From positions 22,721,393-22,785,392 of the forward strand of contig NC_044918.1 of NCBI RefSeq assembly GCF_003576645.1: a stretch of 64,000 nucleotides of DNA, read 5' to 3'. Each line of letters starts with the position of its first letter. Within the stretch, counting starts at the first letter, position 1. A model generated the notes under the pieces. That model saw only the letters and a program-made list of their open reading frames with translations, did not search any database and had not been told where the DNA came from. The translations under genes and the position numbers were made by a program. Shown here one piece after another: positions 48,232 through 59,545 of the stretch. The DNA is from Ipomoea triloba. Taxonomy: Eukaryota; Streptophyta; Magnoliopsida; Solanales; Convolvulaceae.

Positions 48232-48411
48232 TGTGTGAGTTATGTTATTATGTTATTATTTTTATATCCTATAGTATTTGTTTTTTAGTGGCTATAACTT
48301 AGTCATCACCTGTTACCTGTAGAATAGGAGAGTCCTAATTAGCTCAGTTAAAAGGATCTCTCTCTCTCTCATGTATCTTCGGTTAATCAATCTGAAAACC
48401 ATTCGCTAATC
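48232..48411 (+). repeat. 3' LTR of element A
   Basis: 180 bases, TGTGAGTTA to TTCGCTAATC, preceded by a short purine-rich GAGGGTG. It matches the 5' LTR except for about five substitutions and two dinucleotide differences. Confidence 0.9.
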
Positions 48412-48556
48412 CACGGTCCATTATGTACATGTATTATGAACTTGATCTAAATTATATACTTGTGGATAACATATCAACAATTATGTACTCAGTCTAATCT
48501 CAATATAAATTTATAATAGAGTTTTTTGCATTTTTAGTTCCACGACTATAGTGGCA

Positions 48557-48690
48557 TTTTTAATTTACAATTGTACTAGGGATATGAATTGTATTACCAT
48601 ATTTTACAATATTACGCAAACCATAATATTATAGGTCTGTTTTGGGCGGGAAGTTAAAACTGAGGATATTGTTTTTATTAATAGTATAGA
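48557..48690 (-). repeat. Partial Helitron 5'-end unit
   Basis: Same sequence as the array at 40252-41327 (AATTGTATTACCATATTTTA, GGGCGGGAAGTTAAAACTGA), ending on the minus strand at TCTATACTATTAATA. It lies 146 bases beyond element A. Confidence 0.8.
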
Positions 48691-48935
48691 TTATGTGTCT
48701 ACAATATCTTTATTTGAAAAAATTATTCATTATCAAAAAATTAAATTAAATAAGAGAAATAATTTCATTAGTTATATTGTCTTTATTTTCTCTCATGCAA
48801 AGATTCTTTATATTCAAATTTATCAATTGATATTCATTACATTGTCCATTATCTTATTTTTATATTACAATATCTTGTAATTAAATATCAAAGTTATAGT
48901 ACAAAATAATGTTATATATTTAGTTACCAAGTATT

Positions 48936-49244
48936 TTATTAATACTATGAAAAAAAAGTTTAAAATAATTTGAAGCTAATTATATTAACTACTTGGGGAT
49001 TGGTTGACAAAGAGATTACTCAAATAATAACCCAACAAATTGAAGCGGAATCACTCTATTTTACTCTTATTGAATTAAATAAATTAGTAGTTACACCAAA
49101 AAATGATACATATGTATTTCTTTAATACCATGAAAAAAATAAAAAAGAATAGTTTGAAACCAATCATATTAACTATTTGGGGGATTTGTTGACAATGAAA
49201 GTACTTAAATAACCCATTACCCAGCAAATTGAAGCGAGAAACTA
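48936..49244. repeat. Two-copy tandem repeat, period about 185
   Basis: AATACTATGAAAAAAA ... ACAAATTGAAGCGG (from 48941) recurs as AATACCATGAAAAAAA ... GCAAATTGAAGCGA (from 49124), about 80 per cent alike by eye. The link between copies (49050-49126) also occurs at 39065-39140. Confidence 0.7.
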
Positions 49245-49830
49245 CCTTATAATATCTTTGAAATACATAATATTTTAAATTTTTAAATTTTTATTAATTT
49301 ATTTAATCTTTTTTCTTAAACTAGGGATTTTTTTACCCACGATAACTCATTCAACAATAATGGTTGAACCAAATGAACCCCAAGCAGAACACCTAAAGGA
49401 AAGCCCATAACTCCTATATCATAATCTCATTGCATGACGTTGTCATCTATGCTACCAACAATAACCGAATTGCAAATAACACACTACCAACAAAAAGGAA
49501 GAGAACAAATAGTAAAGATAAAAACAATGACAATGTTACTCAAAAGAGAATTAAGAATACTTAGAAAATTCAAATTAAAAGTAGTATTTATTTAGACTAT
49601 TATTTTTAGACCAAATATTTAGACTATCGATTTTACAAGGTTGCAAACATTTATTTTAGTAATATTATAATGAATTTTCTATATTATCTTGGATTCATAT
49701 ACTTTGAGTTAGATATTTAAATAAAAAAATTCGACATTCAATTACCCATGTATAAACTTTTCCTATATAATCTTGCATTGATATACTTTTAAATATTTAT
49801 TTAAATATAAATATTGGGCATTAATCCATT

Positions 49831-49854
49831 CGCGCAAAGCGCGTATAAAACTAG
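49831..49854 (+). mobile_element. Helitron 3' terminus, plus strand
   Basis: A perfect CGCGC-AAA-GCGCG hairpin (49831-49843), then TATAAAA and CTAG, followed by T. This is the textbook 3' end of a Helitron transposing from the plus strand. I could not find a matching TC-type 5' end to its left, so its extent is unknown; 48691-49854 is a candidate body. Confidence 0.7.
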
Positions 49855-50415
49855 TAATATCTATAAGGACTAAATAAGTCACAATATTGGTGGCTAATTG
49901 GGGTATTATTGCAATTTTATGTTAATTAGGGACAAAAATTACATTTATTCTATAATTTATGAACTTTAATTTACAAGAAAGCATGCCTGAAGGTACACAC
50001 TAGAAAAAACTTATCATATAACTTAGCTAACAAAGAATCATAAGGAGGTAAATCAACATATGTCGTTCATAGCTGATCGATTCAAATAAATGAGGTTAAT
50101 AGATTGACATCTTCCTGTCTTGGTACCTTACAGAGTTGTGGTTACCAAGACATCTGTTTTATCAACTTGATTAGAGTTACCCTCATAACTTAAGAACTAA
50201 AAATGTACTTTTTATCATTTATGATGTAGTTTAAGGGAATATTTTAAATTTTAGTTATATTTAATTCTGATTTTTTGAGTACCTGATTTTATTTATTTAT
50301 TTATATGAAATGGTGACATAACACCTACTGACCTAGTATAGAGGCCAATAATTGATAGAAAAGTGATATATGTATTCTCATAGAGTATATTTTTCGTCAC
50401 ATATATAAATTTTAT
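49855..50415. other. Intergenic stretch, no gene seen
   Basis: AT-rich; no supported feature. Confidence 0.4.
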
Positions 50416-50419
50416 TGGA

Positions 50420-50647
50420 TGATAAACAAAACACAGTGTAAACAGAAAGAAGAATGGAAGAAGGTCTGTCTTTCATTGCTTAACCAGACACGATTATATA
50501 CATATTAACATCCTAAAAAGAAGGAAACTCAAAGGTAATATATAACAAGGAAATATTACCAGCTAAATACAAAAGGAATATTACCTAAATAAAAGATATT
50601 TACTAAATATATGTGCATGGAAATATTCTTCACAATATTCTCTAATA
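50420..50647 (-). repeat. 3' LTR of element B
   Basis: Identical by eye to 55106-55333. On the minus strand it runs TATTAGAGAATATTG ... TTTGTTTATCA, preceded by the purine tract. Confidence 0.95.
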
Positions 50648-50654
50648 CCCCCCC

Positions 50655-52361
50655 TCAAGTTGGTGCATGCAAATTTTGTATGCCCAGCTTGTCCACCAAG
50701 AATTTAAACTGCTTCTGCCCCAACGCCTTGGTGAATATGTCAGCAAGTTGCAATGTTGTTGAAACATAGGAGGGAGAAATAGTATTCTTCATAATCTCGT
50801 CTCTTACAAAGTGACAATCGACCTCTATGTGTTTCGTACGCTCATGAAACACAGGATTATTTGCCATATGTAACGTTGCTTGACTGTCACAATAAAGTTT
50901 CATGGGTTGAGAATGTGAAACATCCAAACTCGACAAAATCCCTCGCAACCATTTTAACTCACAAACTGTCATAGCCATGGACCTGTACTCAGCTTCAGCA
51001 GAAGATCGAGAGACTATTTGTTGCTTTTTGGTCTTCCACGAAATCGGAGATGTACCCAAGAACACTACCCATCCTGTAAGAGATCGACGTGTGATGGGGC
51101 AGCTTGCCCAATCTGCATCACACCAGCCATATAGCCGTAAGTCATTATCTGCCCGCAAGAGAACACCTTGTCCTGGACTACCTTTCAAGTAGCGCACAAC
51201 TCTCAAAGCTGCATCCCAATGTTCATTTCGTGGTTGTTGCATAAATTGTGATAAAACATTAACAGAATATGCAATCTCAGGGCGAGTGAAACATAGATAA
51301 ATTAGCCGACCAACCAAACGACGGTAAGGTTCTGGATCCTCCAGCAACCTTCCATTCGCTAATGAGAGTTTCTGATTTTGTTCCATAGGAAAGTTGACAG
51401 GTTTCGTTCCTAAGAGTCCCACCTCATCAAGAATATCCAAAGCATATTTCCGTTGACATAAATAAATCCCTTTCGAATTTCTTGCAACTTCCACGCCTAA
51501 GAAATATTTTAGACATCCCAAATCCTTCATGTGAAAACATGCACTCAAGTAGGATTTGAACACTTGTATGGCATTGCAATTATTTCCAGAGATTATTAAA
51601 TCATCAACATAGACTAGTACATTTACTCGAGCAGTACCTCGTTTTAAGGTAAACAACGAGTAGTCATATAATGATTGAATGAACCCATACCTTCGCAATG
51701 CTGTTGATAGTTTTGCAAACCAACACCGAGGCGCTTGCTTAAGCCCATAGAGAGACTTTCTCAACCTACAGACAACCCCTGACTTGTTTGTTTTAAACCC
51801 CGGGGGCATTTTCATATACACCTCTTCCTCCAGATCTCCATGAAGGAATGCATTATGCACATCCATTTGATGCAGTTCCCACCCCTTTGCTGCTGCTACC
51901 GCTAGAAACATTCTCACTGTGACCATCTTGGCTACGGGTGCAAATGTTTCTGTAAAGTCAACACCTTCTACTTGATGATTCCCAAGGATCACTAGTCTGG
52001 CTTTATATCGCTCCACTGTGCCATCTGAATTGTATTTTATTTTGTAAAACCATTTACATCCAAGAGCTTTCTTCCCCGGAGGCAAGGCAGATAATTCCCA
52101 TGTCCCATTGTTGGATAAAGCATCAATTTCTTTTCGCATGGCTTCTCTCCAACGTTTGTCTTTCATCGCAGCGGTAAAAGACTCTGGTTCATGGCCTGCA
52201 ACAAGAGCTGCAAGAAACTCCCGATGTTGCAAGGAAAATTTATCACAGTTTACACTATGAGCTATTGGATAAGGCGTACCTGAGGGATGCGTTGCAACGG
52301 GTGAATCGGGAGATGGGCTCAATTTATAAGCAACATTAGTAACAAAATCACGCAATTTCAC
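50655..52361 (-). pseudogene. Element B reverse transcriptase and RNase H
   Basis: 568 residues without a stop. RT motifs: ALGCKWFYKIKY, QMDVHNAFLHGDL, SLYGLKQAPRCW, YVDDLIISG. RNase H motifs: WCDADWASC, SRSSAEAEYRSM, LYCDSQATLHMA, DIFTKALG near the end. Intact in itself; separated from integrase by a frame change in a C6/G6 run near 52434-52439. As copia pol it would copy element RNA into cDNA. Confidence 0.85.
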
Positions 52362-52390
52362 TGAGCGATATCGAGTTCGGTGCCCACGTC

Positions 52391-53167
52391 CTAATTGTTC
52401 CCCAAATTTTGTGTCATCTGCAACATCATTTGCACCCCCCTTGCTTCTAAACTCTCATTCTCAACTTCTTCATGCACTATTTCTGCTTGCTGTAAATCTT
52501 GGTTTGTGTGTGGCTCACATTCATTTTCAGACTCACAGTCATTTTTAGATTCATCCACATTTAACTCTTCATGCATGGCAGTGTTCTCTCCATTATTTCC
52601 TTCAAGAACACTAAGACCAAAAGGAAATTCTCCTTCACAGAAATTTACATCGCGTGATATAAAATATTCCTTTGTTTCTATATCATACACTTTCCACCCT
52701 TTCTTTCCGTACGGATAACCCACAAAAATACATTTTCTACTTCGGCTAGCAAACTTATCTCCCTTCGATTTTTGGTTATGAGCATAACACAACGAACCAA
52801 ACACCCGCAAGTGATCATAGTGTGGAGGTTCTCCATACAAAGCTTCATAAGGAGTCTTTCCGTTCAAAAGTGGAGTTGGCGTTCTATTTATCAAGTAACA
52901 AGCAGTTAACACACATTCTCTCCAAAAATCAATGGGCAAACTTGCTTGAAATCGTAAAGCACGAGCAACATTCAGGATGTGCCGGTGCTTCCTTTCAACT
53001 CTTCCATTTTGCTGAGGTGTTCCTGTGCAAGAGCTTTGAAAAATAATTCCATGTTCCAAAAAATATTGTTTCAAACAAACAACCTCAGCTCCATTGTCAC
53101 TTCGTACTATCTTAATTTGTTTATTAAATTGCCTTTCTACCATAGAAAAAAATTTTGAGTAACACAC
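52391..53167 (-). pseudogene. Element B integrase C-terminal part
   Basis: Carries IVRSDNGAEV, then NGRVERKHRHILNVARAL with the catalytic Glu, FWRECVLTACYLINRTPT, and a diverse acidic linker. It is joined to the previous segment by a frame change in an A7/T7 run near 53143-53150, and ends at a stop just after the G-run shift. Confidence 0.85.
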
Positions 53168-54455
53168 GAGACACTTCCTTTTTATCCACTAGCAAGAATA
53201 TCCAAACAGCACGAGAATAATCATCAACTATCGTTAAAAAATAAGAGGCACCACAAGAAGATTTAGCTTTGTAAGGCCCCCACAAATCACAATGTATAAG
53301 ATCAAACATATTGGTTGCTTTATTATTACTCAAAAGAAATTGGTCTCTTGTTTGCTTAGCTCGTTGACATACATCGCATACCTTGTGCAACAAATTATTT
53401 CCATCACTAATATCAACTACGGGTACTAACTTTGTAACCTTTAGGGAAGGATGCCCCAAACGTTTATGCCATAACTCCAATGAGCCTCCACTATCAACTT
53501 TTGATACCCTTATGCTCGGTATTTTTCGGAAATAATAGAGCCCATTTCTCCGTTCACCCGCTCCAATCAGCATCCTCGAAGTGCGGTCCTGTATCACACA
53601 CAAATCCTTAGTAAATTGAGCAATACAATTAGAGTCATCAATCAATTGTGACACAGAAATTAAATTGCAATTCAACTCAGGTACATATAGCACATTATGC
53701 ATTTTCAATCTTTCATCAAGATTCACCAGACCCTTCTTAGTTGCAACGGTACTACGTCCGTCTGGCAACCCCACAGGACACCCTGTCATATTGCTCACAT
53801 TGTGCAAAATATTCACATTGCCCGTCATGTGATTGGATGCCCCTGTATCAATGATCCACGTATCATCTTTACCTGTCATTGTCTCATTCAATCCACCTTT
53901 ACATGCGTTCAAAGCTGCCAAAAGAGTCTGCCATTGTTCATTGTTCAGTCCGGTAATCCTATTATTTTTTTCCACCACCTCGGGATTGACTTCCTGATCA
54001 TTACTTGCAGAGGTGTGCATAGCATTAGCCCGAACACCGCCTCCTTTCCCACGCCCGACATATGCTCGTTGTGTTGCTTTGCCTCGTCCCCCACNTTTTC
54101 CTTCTCCTCTTGGCCTATCACCCCACCAATCAGGGTACCCAATTACCTGAAAACAAGTCGAAGCTTCATGCCCTGTCCTTTTACAAATAGAGCAGGTTAC
54201 AGTCCTCTCCATCATATCTCCTTTTCCTTTAAATTTATTTCCTGTCTGCACATGCAACCCAATCGGTTCTCCTCGTTCTTCACTCACTCGTGCCATAGAT
54301 TTAACCTTCTCATCGCGTATCACAATTCCATATGCTTTGTTTAGACTAGGGAGTGGTTCCGCCGCAATTCCATATGCTTTGTTTAGACTAGGGAGTGGTT
54401 CCGCCGCTAGGATATTTGAACGCACAGTACCGTACGTGATTTCATCCAACCCCAT
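53124..54455 (-). pseudogene. Element B gag end, protease and integrase N-terminal part
   Basis: Contains a tandem 14-residue duplication (AAEPLPSLNKAYGI twice), a zinc knuckle C-SI-C-KRTG-H-EAST-C, a Gly/Arg-rich stretch with one undetermined residue (N at 54095), the protease DTGASNHM, the pre-integrase LWHKRLGHP and the integrase HCDLWGPYK block. Confidence 0.85.
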
Positions 54456-54532
54456 TAAAAATTGATGTAACTTCTCCTCCTCCCTGCGCTACCCCATTAA
54501 AAATTGATGTAACTTCTCCTCCTCCCTGCGCT
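54323..54532 (-). repeat. 42-bp-phased tandem duplications in gag of element B
   Basis: Block A (54323-54364) is repeated perfectly at 54365-54406. Block B (54407-54448) is single. Block C (54449-54490) is repeated perfectly at 54491-54532. All five blocks are exactly 42 bases and adjacent. The A pair adds 14 residues in frame; the C pair makes a TAG at its junction. Confidence 0.95.
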
Positions 54533-55106
54533 TATCAAGTTTTGTTGAGATGTTGCATTTGCATCCTCCACACTCACATACAGGCATATGTTCATAGCTA
54601 GCCAAGTCATCCCACAACCCCTTCAACTTTCCAAAGTACCCGGCTATGGTCAATCCATGTTGTTTGCACTTGCTCAACTCGGTCTTTATTTGATGTATTC
54701 GCGGTCCATTCGGGACCGAGAATCGTTCTTTGATGTCATTCCATATGTCTTTCGCATCTTCCATATGCGATATTGTAGACCTCAGTTCCGGTTCGATCGT
54801 GTTCCGAATCCATGATACAAGCATGGACTGCACAGTCCACCAATCCTCATACTCGATGGATTCTGGTTTCGGTTCTAAAATCGTTCCCTCCACGAAACCC
54901 CATTTGCGGCGAGCTCGTAGGGAGGTTTTCATCGCCCGTGCCCATTCATCATAATTTTCGTCACCTCGCAGTCGAACTTGCATGATAACATTCCCTGGGT
55001 TGTCATTCGAGTTCAACTCATAAGGAGAGACAACCCTTTTCAATGGCTCTGTTTTCTTTATGTCACCCTCTCCATTCACTGTGTTTGAACCTAGCTCTGA
55101 TGCCAT
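54489..55106 (-). pseudogene. Element B gag N-terminal part
   Basis: The ATG at 55106-55104 overlaps the LTR/primer-binding-site border, so the first residues MASELGS are encoded by the primer-binding site itself. The body is copia Gag (ENYDEWARAMKTSLRARRKW, SWIRNTIEPELRSTI, KCKQHGLTIAGYFGKLKGLW). It is cut by TAG at 54489-54491, which exists only because of the 42-bp duplication. Confidence 0.85.
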
Positions 55107-55333
55107 GATAAACAAAACACAGTGTAAACAGAAAGAAGAATGGAAGAAGGTCTGTCTTTCATTGCTTAACCAGACACGATTATATACATATTAACATCCT
55201 AAAAAGAAGGAAACTCAAAGGTAATATATAACAAGGAAATATTACCAGCTAAATACAAAAGGAATATTACCTAAATAAAAGATATTTACTAAATATATGT
55301 GCATGGAAATATTCTTCACAATATTCTCTAATA
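55106..55333 (-). repeat. 5' LTR of element B
   Basis: 228 bases, identical by eye to the other LTR. On the minus strand it ends TTTATCA directly before TGGCATCAGAGC. A TATATAATCGTG stretch may serve as a TATA region. Confidence 0.95.
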
Positions 55334-57406
55334 GGATAAATAAAAATGAATGAGTAAAAATAATAATTTTTTTTTTTTGTTTAAATGGATCACATGACAT
55401 CTCAACAGGGACTAGGAAATGGGTGGGGGGAGATGTAGTATTATGGACGGTACCGGTCTCTCTCTTGTGTTGTACCTACGCACCCACTAAGATTGACAGA
55501 TTCTCTGAGAGATTTTACTTGACATAGTGCCACATAAACAATAAATTTGTGTTGTTTTTCCTCTGATGCTTTTCATCTTACCGTATATTTGACGGTGTCT
55601 TGTTTTGCCGCATTTACATATATTCATCCGCTTGTGTTTCTTCTCATATTTATTTTCACACTACATTAACGTAGTATACGCCATTCCACGACAAAACCCT
55701 TGACTATGAAGTCATTTCTCTCTTTTAAGGTATATTATATTATTAACAATAGTTGTATCAATGGGTATAATCGAAATAGATTTTAGAAGTGTTAACTATG
55801 GATTATTAAAAGTAAATTCAATATGAAAACTAAATTAAACAGATTCAACGCTAGATTATGATATAATAGACGGCCAAATGTTAAAGTTTGAAAATTCAAG
55901 GGCCGAATTGAAATGATCCCTTAAAATCATTCTCAATAGTTATAGTTTTTGCAGGTGTGACTAGAAAAGAGAAGATAAGAGAGAAGGGAAAAGGAAAAAA
56001 AAAAAGGCAAAACGAATATGGAAAAAGAAGCATCAGAATAACGGGCTCAGTTAGGCGCTATGGTTGCTCCGCACACGACTAAATGCAAGCCATATTTACA
56101 CACTTACACAAGGTGAGACCCACTTTTCTGTAAAATCAACTCCTTATTGTAGGAGGGTTTTTTCTCTCTCCACTCCCTCTCTCCTCCACATAAGCTTGTT
56201 ATCCTAAACAATTGCACAAAAAATATATATATGAGGATGCTCTAATGTAGTGTAATAATTTAAGGTTCTCAAAACTACAACATATAACATCAATCAATCC
56301 TTTTCAAATAATTTAAACGTTAGATTATTAATTTTTTTTATTTGAAATACTCACAATTTTTACAAGGTAATATCTATTCTATACTTTCTTAAACATTTTC
56401 AATCCAAAAAATCTAAATTCCACCACCCATAACTGGGATGCTATCACACTACATGGTAGTTGGCACGTAAGATCATTAATTAATCCTGTTTAATCTTATT
56501 AATCTAAAACCACCTAAACCTTGACAATGAAATTCCATCCGCGCATTTTGTATTGTTTCAATTGGCTTGGGCAAAGGCGCAAAGCTACTTCAAATTTGTA
56601 TAGAAAATAATTTACAATAGAGTCAATTAATTTATCCACGACAACGACGTTGTTAGATGGGCAAAAAATTTGCAAAATACATACGTTATGCATTATTATT
56701 AAATAATTTAAAATGAAGTTTTTTTTATTAATTAATAGTAATATGTCACATTAATATTTGATAAATTTTTAATTTATCAAAACTAGTTAAATTATATTAT
56801 AAATATTTGTTGGGTGATGCCTTTGAGAGCCGAGTCAATTATCTTGTCGTCGAAATGTGGTGTTAACTACACAAGTATAAGAAAATAAAATTGCACATTT
56901 TCTACTAGCTATAACTTTTGGCGTATCGATAAGTGTTTGATCATGACAATTGATATCAAAGCATGTTTGTTAGGTGGCGACTTAAAACATTACGCTAACT
57001 AATATACATGTACTTCTTTACTGCTAATTATAATTTTTAGCATAATAGTTAGTTTTCATCTGAGAAAATATTAGATGGAAAAGAAGTAGTAGAAATAAAA
57101 TTTTGAGTGACTATAGATTTCCTTGAAAGGAGCTAGAACTGAAACAAAAATATCTTGAAGTTCGCAGAATACAAATTTGTAAGAAAATGAAAAAAGAAAT
57201 TCCATTTTTATGCTCTAAAGTCAGTAGTGAAGTTTTGATTGTCATCCAAATGGCGAGCAATGGAAACCCACTTGTGGATAGTACCTGTCACATGCCTTGT
57301 CTTTTTGTTGTCCACTCTATACTCCCAAAATCTTCCAAACATATGCTTTCCAGTTTCCACCGTTTAGGGATGCCCATTTAATGTTATTTCACTATTAAAA
57401 AAAATT
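55334..57406. other. Intergenic stretch, no gene seen
   Basis: AT-rich, with short unsupported frames (e.g. 57187-57381). No clear repeat boundary recognised. Confidence 0.4.
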
Positions 57407-57575
57407 TAGGTGCAAACGAGCTGGGTAAAGCTCGAGTTTGGGTTGGCTCGAGTTCGAGTTCAATAAGAATGGGTGAATAATGCTTGAATTTGGTTCGGTA
57501 AATTTTTTAGTAATTCGAGCTTGACTCGAGCAATTCGTTTGGCTCGACTACTCGAGCTTGAGCTGAAGATCGACT

Positions 57576-57628
<53 letters not shown>

Positions 57629-57738
57629 CTAGCGAGCTGCTCGACAAGTTATGAGCCTAAAGTATTTGATCTCGAGTTCAAGCCGAGCTTTGACCGAGCG
57701 GTTCTCGAGCCGTTCGCGAGCAGCTCGTCGCACCCCTA
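57407..57738. mobile_element. hAT-like MITE with CTCGAGC-rich arms
   Basis: Left end TAGGTGCAAACGAGCTGGGT, inverted right end TAGGGGTGCGACGAGCTGCT. The arms are rich in GCTCGAG / CTCGAGC words. A (TA)n run (57579-57627) sits in the centre. The flanking 8-mers are only partly alike. Confidence 0.65.
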
Positions 57739-58492
57739 CAAGAAATATTAAATTTATTGACAAAAAATCTGTAAATAAATCAGTGAATTTTTATTTTTTT
57801 GAAAGAATCAGTGAACTTCATAGGTGTTTAATTCAATAATAAAATTTGTAAGGATTAAATTTGTGGATATTTCAATATTTTCTTATAACATGTGTATACA
57901 AAATTTTGCATAACTATAATTTTTTCTAAATAAATATATAGTGTCTATTCACGAATTAATCTCATTTTGCCATGCTGATATTAAAGATAAATGATCGAGT
58001 GCATATAAACTAGTGCACATAAATAATAACCGGAATAATGAAATTATTCTGCCCATATAGTAAAATTTATTTACTAGGATATTTAGATTATATTTGGTGA
58101 AGATCATAGATCATCATACTATACTGTACATATATATGATTTAATATGTTATAAACTATATTTCTATAATTAATAAGTTAGGTTGAATAAGCCTGGAATA
58201 AGATTGTCACAAGTGCAACACGTAATAGTTTTTAGTTCAAATATAATTATGAGTTAAAAAATATTACATTTTAAATAAAAAGTGTTACATGTCTTACATA
58301 AGACAATCTCATACAAAACATGCTCAATTAGGTTTAATTATGCATTTTTCATAATCTATGGTACTCAATAGAGATTGATACATATATGATTCATGCTTTT
58401 ATGGAGTAAAAGTTAAATTTGATGAACATAATTAAAATTAAAGATGTTTTTTTTACCTCAATAAAAATTTTAAATTGATAATTAAATTATAC

Positions 58493-58562
<70 letters not shown>

Positions 58563-58891
58563 GTTATTATGTTCAACCTAAAACGTCCCAAATATGTATG
58601 AATTTGTTTTTTTTTTTATGAGTTTTAAGCAACACGTGAACATAGTTAAGTGATGTTATCTCTTGTATGGATTTGTCTTTAATACTAAATTGAATTGTGC
58701 ATTTTGTTTCAACTAAAAGTTTAAATTGATAGTTGTACTATATGTTTATTCTTATACTATGTGAATTATTTTTGCCGCTTTATGAAAAATGAACATTTTC
58801 TTTCAATTTTTTAAGAGAAAAATTGTATTTTTGATTTTCCTGTTATACTTGGTCTTAATCTCTGAGTTATATGTGTGATTATCTTCAACTA
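57739..58891. other. Intergenic stretch, no gene seen
   Basis: AT-rich; a (TA)n microsatellite occupies 58495-58561. Confidence 0.45.
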
Positions 58892-59545
58892 TTAAGTTAT
58901 GTGCAAAATGATAATTTTAGTCCCTGAAGGATCAAATCAATCATTTTATTAAGAAACATATTGATAATAGAAATAAGAGTCATTTCCATTTTTAGTACTA
59001 CTGTTATTGGGACATTGTCAATTTTAGTCCACTCCATTAATTTTTGCCACATTGTGGCCACTCTTATTTAGTCCTTGCCACTTTTAGTCCACCGTTACAA
59101 TTTTCGTCAAATGACTGTCCAAAACATGGGTATTTTTAGTCTTTTCATGCTTTGGTTATCTTTTTGATCCTTTATAATGGGTTTCCTTACACATTTTCAT
59201 CCAATGAAGAGGTCCGGCGAAATCCATGTGAGCCACATTACAAAGTCATGGCTTTCGCCGGACCTCTTCATTGGATGAAAATGCGTAAGGAAAACCACTG
59301 CAAAGGGTAGAGGAGATGATCAAAGCATGAAAAGACCAAAATACCCATATTTTGGACGGTTATTTGATGAAAATTTTAACGGTGGACTAAAAGTGACAAT
59401 GACTAAATAAGACTGGCCGCAATGTGGCAAAAATTAATGTAGTGGACTAAAATTAGTAATACTCCAATAACAGTATGACCAGAAATGGAAATGACTCTAG
59501 AAATAATCACGAGGAACTAAAATTGTCACTTTGTACATAACTTAA
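58892..59545. repeat. Large imperfect inverted repeat (fold-back element)
   Basis: The left arm from TTAAGTTATGTGCAAAATGA and the right arm ending TTTGTACATAACTTAA pair along about 300 bases, with matched blocks TTTTAGTCCACT / AGTGGACTAAAA, GCCACATTG / CAATGTGGC, AAAAGACC/GTCTTTT and a perfect GAGGTCCGGCGAAA / TTTCGCCGGACCTC beside a 26-base centre (59226-59251). No coding sequence. It resembles a long MITE or an inverted-repeat source of small RNAs. Confidence 0.85.

Larger units (their letters stand above)
43942..48411 (+). mobile_element. Ty1/copia LTR retrotransposon A (complete, mutated)
   Basis: A 4470-base element flanked by the 5-bp duplication CACGG (43937-43941 and 48412-48416). 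Order is LTR, primer-binding site, gag, protease, integrase, reverse transcriptase, RNase H, purine tract, LTR; integrase before RT marks it as copia. The LTRs differ at about five positions and two dinucleotide indels, so the insertion is fairly young. The reading frame has at least three shifts and two stops, so it cannot mobilise itself. Coding parts are much more GC-rich than the surroundings. Confidence 0.95.
50420..55333 (-). mobile_element. Ty1/copia LTR retrotransposon B (very young)
   Basis: A 4914-base element on the minus strand with two 228-base LTRs that I read as identical. Order on the minus strand: LTR, primer-binding site TGGCATCAGAGC, gag, zinc knuckle, protease, integrase, RT, RNase H, purine tract GAGGGGGG, LTR. 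Only a 3-4 base match (gga/ggat) is seen at the target flanks. The coding region is close to continuous. Its few breaks are one stop at a 42-bp duplication junction and two shifts in homopolymer runs, some of which could be assembly errors. One N lies at 54095. Confidence 0.95.

Noticed and set aside
53124..53167. Programmed frameshift between pol segments in element B
   Set aside because: Ty1/copia elements of plants usually use one frame; the shift sits in an A7/T7 run and is better explained by a single-base indel or sequencing error.
43942..55333. Elements A and B as copies of the same family
   Set aside because: Their LTRs, gag and protease sequences and primer-binding sites differ clearly; they are separate copia lineages.
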